The translations under genes were made by a program, and so were the position numbers. A DNA stretch of 54,256 bases, from NCBI GenBank assembly GCA_001788835.1, contig MFXK01000015.1, positions 1 through 54,256 of the forward strand. Direction: 5' to 3'. Shown piece after piece: positions 44,524 to 52,116 of the stretch (position 1 is its first letter; each line of letters begins with the position of its first letter). This DNA is from Candidatus Peregrinibacteria bacterium RIFOXYB2_FULL_33_20 (GTDB lineage Bacteria > Patescibacteriota > Gracilibacteria > UBA1369 > GWF2-33-10). Below the pieces are notes generated by a model, which ran no database searches, was not told the origin of the DNA, and saw nothing but the letters and a program-made list of their open reading frames with translations.

Positions 44524-44745
44524 TTATTTGATGAAAGGTAAAAATCCCATGAGACGAGATCTTTTTATTGCCTTAGCTAAATCTTTTTGTTGTTTTACTG
44601 ATAAACCGGTATAGCGTCTAGGCACAATACGACCATACATATCTGTAAAAATTTTAAGCAGATTGGCATCCTTATAATCAATATAATGAAGCTTGTGAAT
44701 TAAACCAGCTCTGTTTTTGCCTTTTGGATAAATTAATTTTGACAT
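44524..44745 (-). CDS. rpsR: Ribosomal protein bS18
   Basis: 73 residues, normal length. The core IDYKDANLLKIFTDMYGRIV, PRRYTGLSVKQQKDLAKAIK and RSRLMGFLPFI is the bS18 signature. It binds 16S rRNA with bS6 on the 30S platform. It is the third gene of rpsF-ssb-rpsR, 28 bp after ssb, with a strong terminator behind it. A zinc-type N-terminus (CxxC) is absent, so this is the Cys-less form. Confidence 0.97.
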   Translation of the reverse strand: MSKLIYPKGKNRAGLIHKLHYIDYKDANLLKIFTDMYGRIVPRRYTGLSVKQQKDLAKAIKRSRLMGFLPFIK

Positions 44746-44773
44746 ATGAACTTAATTTTTTTAAGGAATTATT

Positions 44774-45223
44774 TTAGAATAAATCGTCCTCAGCTTCAGC
44801 TGGAGCTAACGGTTCGTCTTCATAAGAAACAGGTGCAACTCCGACTTCTGCTGGAGCACTATTGCCATTTGATCTTTCTGGATTTGGATGTAGCATAATT
44901 AGGTTGGTATCAACATTTACTTCCGTACGATAAGTTTTTTGACCATTTTCATTTTCCCATGATCTGGTTTTGAGATAACCTTCTACGAAAATATATTTAC
45001 CCTTTCTAAGAAAACTATGTTCCGCAAGACTCACAATCCATGGTTTAAACGAAGCGCATTCATGAAATTCAGCTAATTGTTTTTTTTCATTGGTGTTTTT
45101 TGAAACAACGGTACGATTGGTAGCCATTCCCCAAGTGACATATTTGATGCCTTGAGGTGTAGTTTTGACAACAGGATCCCTGGTGAGATTGCCTATTAAT
45201 ATCACTTTATTAACACTTCTCAT
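44774..45223 (-). CDS. ssb: Single-stranded DNA-binding protein
   Basis: 149 residues. The OB-fold spans residues 1-112: MRSVNKVILIGNLTRDPVVK, the GIKYVTWGMATNRTV strand, and KYIFVEGYLKTRSWENENGQ. A short acidic tail rich in Pro/Glu ends in EDDLF, the partner-binding tip of SSB (DDDIPF-like, here shortened). It coats single-stranded DNA during replication and repair. It sits between rpsF and rpsR, the arrangement found in most bacteria. Confidence 0.97.
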   Translation of the reverse strand: MRSVNKVILIGNLTRDPVVKTTPQGIKYVTWGMATNRTVVSKNTNEKKQLAEFHECASFKPWIVSLAEHSFLRKGKYIFVEGYLKTRSWENENGQKTYRTEVNVDTNLIMLHPNPERSNGNSAPAEVGVAPVSYEDEPLAPAEAEDDLF

Positions 45224-45265
45224 AAGAATTAAGATTAAAGATTAAAATGAAAGATAGCTTGGCAA

Positions 45266-45847
45266 TTAAAGACCAAGACTGTCAGGATCTGCAACAATTT
45301 TAGCTAATTTTTCGTCTAAACTTTCAATTTTTTCGTCTAAACTTTCTTTTTTCTTGAGTTTGCTGTCTTTTTTCTTTTTTGCTGTGGTTTGTTCGGCAAC
45401 ATCTTCACTTGGGATAGGCTCTTTCTTGTCTTCTTGTTTGTCGATCATTTTCCTGGGAAGAATTTTTTTTCGGTTAATAGTATTGTCTTCATGTTCACGT
45501 TCATTTTTATCAGTTTCGGTAATTTGCAGGTCTATCGCTTTAAACCTATAACCTTCCTCAACTTTTACTATCATATGCCTTAAAATTTTTGTTTCCAAAA
45601 ATAATTCCTTTTCCATGGTTTTGATTTTGTTCGCATCGATATCAAAATATACCAAGAAATAATATCCTTCGGATTGTCCCTTGATTTTATAAGCAAGCTT
45701 GGTTAGTTGCGAAAATTCATGATGATGAACCTTGGCTGTTTCAGATTCAAGAACCTTGATTATAAAGTTTTCCAATTCTTTTTTTTCTTTTTCCAGGATG
45801 CTTGGAGTACATAGAACGAGAAGTTCATAGTTAAATTGTTTGGCCAT
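45266..45847 (-). CDS. rpsF: Ribosomal protein bS6 with long C-terminal extension
   Basis: 193 residues, twice the usual 95-135. Residues 1-100 are a normal bS6 domain (YELLVLCTPSILEKEKKELE, then KIKGQSEGYYFLVYFDIDAN). The remaining 90 residues are a charged, Lys/Glu-rich tail (EREHEDNTINRKKILPRKMI, then KKKDSKLKKKESLDEKIESL) that is probably disordered or coiled. bS6 pairs with bS18 on the 30S subunit. It begins the rpsF-ssb-rpsR operon. Confidence 0.95.
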   Translation of the reverse strand: MAKQFNYELLVLCTPSILEKEKKELENFIIKVLESETAKVHHHEFSQLTKLAYKIKGQSEGYYFLVYFDIDANKIKTMEKELFLETKILRHMIVKVEEGYRFKAIDLQITETDKNEREHEDNTINRKKILPRKMIDKQEDKKEPIPSEDVAEQTTAKKKKDSKLKKKESLDEKIESLDEKLAKIVADPDSLGL

Positions 45848-45915
45848 TTTGAAAATATTTAATCGTATTTAGCTTTCTGTGGGCAAATCCACCCTAATAA
45901 ATAGGCTGGAAGAAA

Positions 45916-45948
45916 GCTTCTTGATCACAAAGATCATCAAAGCTATTT
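45916..45948 (-). promoter_or_regulatory. Structured leader element upstream of rpsF
   Basis: On the minus strand the leader can form AGCTT...AAGCT and an inner TGATC-TTTGT-GATCA hairpin. It could be an autoregulatory site for bS6-bS18, but I do not see the CCG bulge usual for that motif, so the assignment is weak. Confidence 0.25.
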
Positions 45949-46007
45949 ACTTGAAAGCGTTGGGATTCTATCAACTTGAACTTGAAAATACAATAGATTT
46001 TTAAAAT

Positions 46008-47204
46008 TTATTCTTTCTTCTGTCCCTCTCCTTTTACCTCGCGGAATTCAAAGACATTCAAGGTTTTGCCATTATTCCATTCCTCTTTGAACAAATCTTC
46101 ATAAGGGATTCGCTGTACTGAATCATTAGCACTATCACCAAAATAAATTCCCTGGTCATCAAATGAAAAAGCAACTGCCTGATGACCGACATTTTCTCCA
46201 TTGATATAATAATATCGATACATCACCACCGGTTCGCCATTTTTTAGTTTTTCAAAAACGTAAGCAGGAGAGGCGTAATAAGTGAAGATGACATCCGTGT
46301 GGTAATATTTAGCGAAACCATCAAACTCTTCGTCGTTCCAAATACCATTTTTATCCCAACCAATATTACTAGCCATGTCCTCTACCTGCAGTCCCAAATT
46401 ATATTTGTAATTTGTAAGGTTAATGGCGGAAAATCCAAAACAAGCATAAGGATAACCGGCCTGACTTTGGTGGGGAAAGTCAAAATCAATAGGAATAGCA
46501 GGTTTGACGGCGGTGGCTAGAATTTCTTGATAGCTCTGATCATCATTTCCTGTTTTATTCCAGGTTATTTTTTCGCCTTTATTTAATAAAATCGTTCGGT
46601 ATAGATATTGGATCGCTTCCTTTCTGTTAAGAATATGTTGCGGAGAAATGTATCGATTTAATTCCTGTAAAATAAGATTTTTTTTCGCATAATCAAGATA
46701 AGGCAATGACCAATCGGTATTGTTTACATCTTGATAGGGCATTTGTCTGATACTGGCCGGCGTTTTTAACTCCCAATCAAACGCTTTGGAAAGAATAGAT
46801 AAACTCTCCGCTAGCGATAAGGTTTCTTCAGGGTGAAATAAATTATCTGAAAATCCTTTTACCCAGCCTTGCTCATAAGCTTCGCAGATATAAGGGGTAT
46901 ACCATTCCCATCTTGGCGTATCCGTGAAGCAGGGGGTGTATTCTTTTTGAGTCACATCAAGGCCATTGGCAGAGACGATGATTTTAGTAAATTCGGCGCG
47001 ATTGATAAATTGCAGGGGGCGAAAAGTGCCGTCGTCGTAACCTTTGATGATATTGGCGTTGACTAAGTAATTTAAAGTGCTTTCAGTGTTGAGAGGGTCG
47101 TTAGGAAAGACATCAGAGAAAGAAATATTTTCGGCAAAAATAATTTGACTGAAGAAAAGACAGGAGATTAAAAAACAACAAAAAAATGAGAAAAAATTTT
47201 TCAT
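46008..47204 (-). CDS. Secreted SLH-domain protein with C39-like peptidase domain
   Basis: 398 residues from ATG 47204 (MKNFFSFFCCFLIS), chosen because a signal peptide starts there; an in-frame upstream ATG would add 18 residues. The signal is followed by three S-layer homology repeats (about residues 27-200: FSDVFPNDPLNTEST, FTDTPRWEWYTPYI, YQDVNNTDWSLPYL). A papain-like C39 peptidase domain spans about 215-390 with a Cys in AGYPYACFGFSAIN, His in ENVGHQAVAFSFDD and Asp in GDSANDSV. SLH repeats bind wall polymers, so the peptidase would be displayed at the surface. Confidence 0.9.
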   Translation of the reverse strand: MKNFFSFFCCFLISCLFFSQIIFAENISFSDVFPNDPLNTESTLNYLVNANIIKGYDDGTFRPLQFINRAEFTKIIVSANGLDVTQKEYTPCFTDTPRWEWYTPYICEAYEQGWVKGFSDNLFHPEETLSLAESLSILSKAFDWELKTPASIRQMPYQDVNNTDWSLPYLDYAKKNLILQELNRYISPQHILNRKEAIQYLYRTILLNKGEKITWNKTGNDDQSYQEILATAVKPAIPIDFDFPHQSQAGYPYACFGFSAINLTNYKYNLGLQVEDMASNIGWDKNGIWNDEEFDGFAKYYHTDVIFTYYASPAYVFEKLKNGEPVVMYRYYYINGENVGHQAVAFSFDDQGIYFGDSANDSVQRIPYEDLFKEEWNNGKTLNVFEFREVKGEGQKKE

Positions 47205-47298
47205 GAATGTGGTTTTGTTAAAAATCTCAGAGAGTAAATAAATAAAAACCAGGGGCATTATATAGAAAAAAAGGTTAAGATCAAGGCGAAGGACTCCA

Positions 47299-47436
47299 CA
47301 TCCTTATCAATATTTTTTTGATATTCCTTATGAGCAGATTGAGGTTCTGGTTAATCCTCAAGCTTTGGTGCGTGACTTATTGGGCCTTAAATTATCCTTA
47401 CACGGAGTTGAAAAAATTTTTAGTGAAGTGATTTAA
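47299..47436 (+). pseudogene. C-terminal tail of a lost plus-strand gene
   Basis: 45 clean codons plus TAA encode HPYQYFFDIPYEQIEVLVNP and [19 protein letters not shown], well-ordered protein with neighbour-like codons and no start codon. It lies between two minus-strand genes and its end overlaps the pseudouridine synthase gene tail by 17 bp. The source family is not known to me. Best read as a remnant. Confidence 0.45.
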
Positions 47437-48343
47437 GTGTTTTTTCTAAATCATATGTTAAGGGCGATTTAAGATCAATTTGGGTGTTCTTGTATTCAAA
47501 TGCCAGATGATAAGCATGTAAAAATTGGCGATAAAGGTGGTATTTTTTGCTAAAATATTTATTGAATTTGAAGTCGCCATATTTTTTGTCCAAAACCACC
47601 GGATGTCCGATCTTGGCGAAGTGAAGCCTGATTTGATGCTTACGGCCGGTTTTAATTTTGGCTTTGATCAGCGACAAATTTTCTTGGGGAAAATATTTAT
47701 CTAGTTCATAAAAAGTTAAAGCTGATACCAGGTTGTTTTGGCGACCTGGTAATTTGATTTTGACTGCGCCTTTTTTATTTTGAAAATGCCCCTTAACCAA
47801 AGTTAAATATTCTTTTTTGATCTGGCCTTCTCTAAGCATTTTTTCGAAATCAGCCTGTACCGGTTCGGTTTTGGCAATGATTAAACAGCCGGAAGTATCT
47901 TTATCTAGCCTATGTACCAGAAAGATTTTTTCGTTTTTTGTCTGGAAATAATTTTTTAATTTGTATTCAAGGGTGTCTTCATAAACGACATCAGTCCAGG
48001 CCTGCATGGCAATGCCTGGATCTTTGTTGATAACGGCAAAATCTTGATTTTCAAATAAAATGTTCAGTTTATAATTTGTTTGGGCTGAAAATTTTTGGGC
48101 AGAATTTGGAATTTGCGGTTCTGGTTTTTTTTCTAGATTAAGGAAGAATTTGATTTTATCGCCAGTTTGTAAAATAGTTTTTTCATCTTTTATTCGTAAG
48201 TTGTTGAGTCTAAAACCATTTTTTCTAAATAATTTATGGACAAAAGCGATTGGTAAATTTTTTTTTAAATAAGCAAAAATCGTTTTACCTTCATCTTTTT
48301 TAGCGATAATGACTTCTTGGTTGTTGTTCTTTTTAATGTTCAT
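47420..48343 (-). CDS. RNA pseudouridine synthase, RluA/RluC/RluD family
   Basis: 307 residues. An N-terminal S4-like RNA-binding domain (about residues 15-70) leads to the catalytic domain, with the active-site Asp in [19 protein letters not shown] (about 140-160). The [20 protein letters not shown]-type motif is also present ([15 protein letters not shown]). It isomerises uridines in 23S rRNA or tRNA; the sites cannot be told. The rmlA stop overlaps its start by 11 bp, so it is co-transcribed with the sugar genes. Confidence 0.92.
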   Translation of the reverse strand: MNIKKNNNQEVIIAKKDEGKTIFAYLKKNLPIAFVHKLFRKNGFRLNNLRIKDEKTILQTGDKIKFFLNLEKKPEPQIPNSAQKFSAQTNYKLNILFENQDFAVINKDPGIAMQAWTDVVYEDTLEYKLKNYFQTKNEKIFLVHRLDKDTSGCLIIAKTEPVQADFEKMLREGQIKKEYLTLVKGHFQNKKGAVKIKLPGRQNNLVSALTFYELDKYFPQENLSLIKAKIKTGRKHQIRLHFAKIGHPVVLDKKYGDFKFNKYFSKKYHLYRQFLHAYHLAFEYKNTQIDLKSPLTYDLEKTLKSLH

Positions 48344-49202
48344 GGATAAGGCTCATAAGATATTTGCCGTAATCGTTTTTTAACATTGGCTCGGCAAGAT
48401 TTTTTAGTTGTTCATTATTAATATAGCCAAGCAAAAAAGCAATTTCTTCAATGCAGCCAATATATGAACCCTGGCGTTGTTCTATAGCTTCTACGAAGTT
48501 AGAGGCAAAATGCATATCTTGGTAAGTACCAGTATCCAACCAGCAATAACCACGTCCTAGAAGTTCAACTTTAAGTTTTCGTTTTAATAAATATTCTTTG
48601 TTTACATCAGTGATCTCTAGCTCGCCACGAGCCGAAGGTTTGATACTTTCAGCGATTTTGATAACTTGATTATCATAAAAATATATGCCTGGTACAGCAT
48701 ATTTTGATTTTGGTCGTTTGGGCTTTTCTTCAATTGATAAGACGTTTTTATTATTATCAAATTCGATCACGCCGTAAGCAGAAGGATTTTTGACGGCATA
48801 ACCAAAAATAATACCACCTTCCGTGATCTGACTGGATTTGATAAGAATATTTGTTAAACCATGCCCATAAAAAATATTGTCTCCCAAAGTTAAGCATACA
48901 GTGTCTTGACCAATAAATTGTTTGCCTATCAGAAAGGCCTGAGCTAAACCCTCTGGCCTGGGTTGTTCAGCATAAGATAAAGATATTCCTAGCTGGGAGC
49001 CATCACCTAACAAATCCTGAAAACGCGGTAAATCATGAGGGGTGGAAATGATCAGAATTTCTTTGATGCGCGCCAGCATCAACGTAGACAAAGGATAATA
49101 AATCATCGGTTTGTCATAAATCGGCATTAACTGTTTGCTGACTACTTTGGTAATCGGATAGAGTCTAGTGCCAGAACCGCCGGCAAGAATGAGACCTTTC
49201 AT
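48333..49202 (-). CDS. rmlA: Glucose-1-phosphate thymidylyltransferase
   Basis: 289 residues, standard. The nucleotide-binding start [20 protein letters not shown] is followed by [20 protein letters not shown] and the metal site [26 protein letters not shown] is the C-terminal active-site loop. It joins glucose-1-phosphate to dTTP, making dTDP-glucose. It overlaps the pseudouridine synthase gene by 11 bp and is preceded by two heptamer arrays in the gap to rmlB. Confidence 0.97.
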   Translation of the reverse strand: MKGLILAGGSGTRLYPITKVVSKQLMPIYDKPMIYYPLSTLMLARIKEILIISTPHDLPRFQDLLGDGSQLGISLSYAEQPRPEGLAQAFLIGKQFIGQDTVCLTLGDNIFYGHGLTNILIKSSQITEGGIIFGYAVKNPSAYGVIEFDNNKNVLSIEEKPKRPKSKYAVPGIYFYDNQVIKIAESIKPSARGELEITDVNKEYLLKRKLKVELLGRGYCWLDTGTYQDMHFASNFVEAIEQRQGSYIGCIEEIAFLLGYINNEQLKNLAEPMLKNDYGKYLMSLIHEH

Positions 49203-49207
49203 TGAGA

Positions 49208-49235
49208 ATTTTAAATTTTGAATTCTAAATTCTAA
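49208..49235. repeat. Heptanucleotide array, 4 units, before rmlA
   Basis: ATTTTAA, ATTTTGA, ATTCTAA, ATTCTAA: four contiguous 7-bp units, 5 bp upstream of the rmlA start codon. They occupy the place where a ribosome binding site would lie. Confidence 0.55.
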
Positions 49236-49258
49236 ATTAAATTGAACAACTAATTTAA

Positions 49259-49279
49259 AATTAAGAATTAAGAATTAAG
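49259..49279. repeat. Heptanucleotide array AATTAAG x3, encoding the end of RmlB
   Basis: Three AATTAAG units (49259-49265, 49266-49272, 49273-49279) plus a partial unit. On the minus strand they encode the last residues of RmlB (LILNS) and its stop. Confidence 0.75.
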
Positions 49280-50226
49280 AATTTTCTTTTATACCATTCT
49301 ATCGTTTTTTTGATTCCGTTTTCAAATGTCATTTTTGGAGTCCAGCCAAGTTCTTTTTTTAATTTGCTGGAATTAATTGCATAACGGAAATCATGACCTT
49401 TTCTATCTTTTGTGTTTTGAATATAGCTTTCATCTTTTCCAAATGCTTTTAAAAGAATTTTTGTGATTTCTAAATTTGTTTTTTCTCCTTTTGCGCCAAT
49501 CAAATAAGTTTCACCACTTTTACCTTCTCTGAAAATCAAATCAACTGCATCACAATGATCCTCTACATATATCCAATCTCGAATGTTTTGCCCGGTTGAA
49601 TAGAGAGGTACTTTTTTATCATGTATTAAATTTTTTATAAACAGAGGTATTAATTTTTCTTCATGCTGATATGGGCCATAGTTATTTGAGCAATTACTGA
49701 TTGTTGTGTTTAAGCCATAAGTTTCATGATAAGCCCTCACTAAATGGTCACTTCCAGCTTTTGATGCTGAATATGGACTGTTTGGTTTGTAAGGGCTTTC
49801 TTCAGTGAAATACCCATTTGCTCCTAATTCGCCATAAACTTCATCAGTTGAAATATGATGAAATTTTTTAACATTATATTTTAAAGCTAAGTCAAGTAAA
49901 TTGGCAGTGCCAATGACATTTGTCATTACAAAGATATCTGGATTGGCAATACTATTGTCAACATGACTCTCTGCCGCGAAATGAATGATTCCATCAACTG
50001 TATATTTTTCAAAAACATTTTTAAGAGCAGGTTTATCTACAATATCAATTTTTTCAAATGTAAAATTTGGCAAGTCTTTAATTTCCAAATTATCCAAAGA
50101 TCCAGCGTAAGTCAGTTTATCAACGCAAATATAATGAATGTTTGGATTTAATCGCACATATTTATTCAAATAATTCGCCCCTATAAATCCTGCTCCACCA
50201 GTGACAAGAATGGTTTTCGGTGTCAT
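49261..50226 (-). CDS. rmlB: dTDP-glucose 4,6-dehydratase
   Basis: 321 residues. Short-chain dehydrogenase fold with NAD site [16 protein letters not shown] (residues 9-24), [12 protein letters not shown], catalytic STDEVYGE and [12 protein letters not shown] (Tyr-x3-Lys). It converts dTDP-glucose to 4-keto-6-deoxyglucose, the second step toward dTDP-rhamnose. The last residues and stop codon are written by an AATTAAG heptamer array, so the true C-terminus may have been lengthened. It precedes rmlA on the minus strand. Confidence 0.97.
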   Translation of the reverse strand: MTPKTILVTGGAGFIGANYLNKYVRLNPNIHYICVDKLTYAGSLDNLEIKDLPNFTFEKIDIVDKPALKNVFEKYTVDGIIHFAAESHVDNSIANPDIFVMTNVIGTANLLDLALKYNVKKFHHISTDEVYGELGANGYFTEESPYKPNSPYSASKAGSDHLVRAYHETYGLNTTISNCSNNYGPYQHEEKLIPLFIKNLIHDKKVPLYSTGQNIRDWIYVEDHCDAVDLIFREGKSGETYLIGAKGEKTNLEITKILLKAFGKDESYIQNTKDRKGHDFRYAINSSKLKKELGWTPKMTFENGIKKTIEWYKRKFLILNS

Positions 50227-50339
50227 TAAGAATACTTTATTTTTTTTAGGATAAAGGAAAAGGAAACCAGCCCGACATCAATAATATATTAAAAAGTAGT
50301 CTGGAGGGAAGAATAAAGTTTAACAACTACAAATAGAGC

Positions 50340-50368
50340 TTGACAGATATACATACATATATTATCCT
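50340..50368 (+). promoter_or_regulatory. Promoter of the two inserted genes
   Basis: TTGACA (50340-50345), 17-bp spacer, TATCCT (50363-50368). The -35 is perfect. It directs transcription of the two plus-strand genes away from rmlB; the start would be near 50375, 19 bp before the ATG at 50394. Confidence 0.6.
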
Positions 50369-50393
50369 GTAATATGGTCATTAATTTTAAATA

Positions 50394-50699
50394 ATGGATA
50401 AAGAAATATTTGATCAATTACTATCTCACTTAGAAGAAAACCAATCGTGTAGTGTTTCAGATGTAGGATCACCTCGACTGGGGGTGGGTGGATCTTGTTT
50501 GTATGCAAAAATAACTAATTTAGGTGATGAAAAGTGGTGTGTGGATATAATGCGCTCACCAAGGCCAGGGTATTATGGTCAACCACTCATATCATCTATA
50601 ATAACTACGAGAGACAGAGTTTTGGATGATGTAATGAAAGGTTTATTATGTGAAGATAGACCTATTTCTAATTTGGATATTCGTATTGCTACAAAATAA
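50394..50699 (+). CDS. Unknown protein, 101 aa
   Basis: I do not recognise it. A soluble small protein: an acidic helical start (MDKEIFDQLLSHLEENQSCS), then a Gly-rich strand turn (GSPRLGVGGSCLYAKI) and two further strands (LGDEKWCVDIM), ending with a short helix and strand (ISNLDIRIATK). It has its own sigma-70-like promoter, with a further unknown gene 20 bp downstream. Both lie plus-strand inside an otherwise minus-strand sugar cluster. Confidence 0.6.
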   Translation: MDKEIFDQLLSHLEENQSCSVSDVGSPRLGVGGSCLYAKITNLGDEKWCVDIMRSPRPGYYGQPLISSIITTRDRVLDDVMKGLLCEDRPISNLDIRIATK

Positions 50700-50719
50700 A
50701 TTTATTTTTTAAAACATAA

Positions 50720-51439
50720 ATGTTCGGAAGTTTTATTATGGGTCAGATAAATTCAGCTTACAAGCATTTAATAAATAAAGAGAGAATTTTAAGCCGTGTA
50801 TTTAATGATGATGTAATACAAAGCAAGATCAGATATTATGTATTTAATGCAACAAAATATTTTCTATATAAAAAAGACGAAACTTTTGATCCTAATTTTG
50901 ATCTTGATGAAGATTTATCTAATAGAATTATGAAAGCATTTGAAAGTTTTTTTGATTTCGCATTCGATTTTATAGAATCAAGTCTGGATAAAATAGAAAT
51001 ACCTAATTTACAAGATCCAGATTGGAAACACAAATTGGGAAATCAAATTTCAGAAGTTTTCATGCCTGAATTTAAAAAAGCTGATACTCCATTAAACACA
51101 AAATATTGGGAATTAGTTTTAGCATTCATAGATATTTTTGGAGGGAATCGCATTGGCTTTAATGAAGATACTTTTACTTTATTTTTCCCAACTTTATTAA
51201 ATGATTTCATGTCACTAATTTTAATGGAAATATGGGGTCTTGATAGAGAATTAATTATAATGAGTGACATCGAATTTAAGAGATTTGTTGCTAAAGCTTT
51301 ATCTACTAATAAAGTACCACAAATTATTACTGGAGATATTGGGGCTGATCGTGAAACAATAGTTGGATTAATCTCTGATACAGAAATATCTTTACCGCCA
51401 GTTATCGATTTAAGGGAAAATAATAATAATAATAATTAG
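50720..51439 (+). CDS. Unknown protein, 239 aa, with Asn-repeat tail
   Basis: I do not recognise it. All-helical by eye, with a hydrophobic/aromatic centre (SRIMKAFESFFDFAFDFIES-like helix near residues 68-90, and LTLFFPTLLNDFMSLILMEI near 155-175). It ends in an (AAT)6 run encoding six Asn before the stop. It lies 20 bp after the 101-aa gene on the same strand and is probably co-expressed. Its AT-rich codons contrast with rmlB. Confidence 0.6.
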   Translation: MFGSFIMGQINSAYKHLINKERILSRVFNDDVIQSKIRYYVFNATKYFLYKKDETFDPNFDLDEDLSNRIMKAFESFFDFAFDFIESSLDKIEIPNLQDPDWKHKLGNQISEVFMPEFKKADTPLNTKYWELVLAFIDIFGGNRIGFNEDTFTLFFPTLLNDFMSLILMEIWGLDRELIIMSDIEFKRFVAKALSTNKVPQIITGDIGADRETIVGLISDTEISLPPVIDLRENNNNNN

Positions 51440-51440
51440 G

Positions 51441-51465
51441 AAATAAATTATTAATAAATTTATTT
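51441..51465. terminator. AT-only inverted repeat after the 239-aa gene
   Basis: AAATAAATT (51441-51449) pairs with AATTTATTT (51457-51465). This lies just past the stop codon, but it has no GC pair, so it is a weak end structure at best. Confidence 0.3.
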
Positions 51466-51533
51466 ACCCCTTTCTTTGCATTTTTCTTTGCCTATAAAAA
51501 GAACATAAACGATATATTGAATAAATTTTAAGA

Positions 51534-51983
51534 CTATTTTATTTTAAATTTGGAGTTTTTGTCATGCTCATGCCTAATTTCATCCACTTCGTCTTTTTTC
51601 AAAATACCCTTATATAATTTATCTGGTGAATTAAAATACCAGGCGCCATTTTTTGAGATGCATTTGTAACCATGAACTACACCTGGTGGGACTAAAATAG
51701 AAGTCGGATTGCTTTCACCAACTGTCATTTTAATATGTTCTCCAAAGGTTTTGGAATTTTTTCTGTTATCCCACAAATACATTTCAAAATCGCCTGGTCC
51801 TGAAAACTGGAAATAATCACTTTGATAAATATGTTCATGCGGCCCACGAATAACCCTAAAATGCGAAAAAGAGTTGTAGGTCATAGCACCTTTATGGTCA
51901 ACTTCATCACATCTGTAAGTTTCTATAACAAATCCGCGATCATCTGTATATTTTTTTAACGGAATGATTTTTACGCCATCCAT
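51534..51983 (-). CDS. RmlC-like cupin (dTDP-sugar epimerase/isomerase family)
   Basis: 149 residues. It has the RmlC-type cupin pattern: TDDRGFVIETYR, VIRGPHEHIYQSDYFQFSGP, EMYLWDNRKNSKTFGEH, and VPPGVVHGYKC. The first catalytic histidine of RmlC (RGxH) is kept, but the chain is short and the match loose, so a WxcM-like sugar isomerase or a divergent 3,5-epimerase is possible. The start codon immediately follows a heptamer array (51984-52025). No rmlD reductase is present in the window. Confidence 0.8.
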   Translation of the reverse strand: MDGVKIIPLKKYTDDRGFVIETYRCDEVDHKGAMTYNSFSHFRVIRGPHEHIYQSDYFQFSGPGDFEMYLWDNRKNSKTFGEHIKMTVGESNPTSILVPPGVVHGYKCISKNGAWYFNSPDKLYKGILKKDEVDEIRHEHDKNSKFKIK

Positions 51984-52025
51984 AACTAAGAACTAAGAAC
52001 TAAGAATTAAGAATTAAGAACTAAG
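51984..52025. repeat. Heptanucleotide array AA(C/T)TAAG, 6 units, abutting a start codon
   Basis: Units AACTAAG x3, AATTAAG x2, AACTAAG x1. The array begins at the base next to the ATG (51981-51983) of the RmlC-like gene, so on the minus strand the mRNA leader would read (CTTARTT)6 straight into AUG. No Shine-Dalgarno can fit there. Confidence 0.8.
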
Positions 52026-52116
52026 TAAAGAATTTAATTTAGTTTTTAATTCTGATTATCTTTTACCATAGTTTTCCGCCTTTCATCAATATTAATTGTT
52101 TAGCTAATTTTAGCAC

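Noticed and set aside
45916-45948. Confident bS6-bS18 leader riboregulator
   Set aside because: A hairpin exists but the conserved CCG-type bulge of that RNA is not visible, so it is listed only as a weak candidate.
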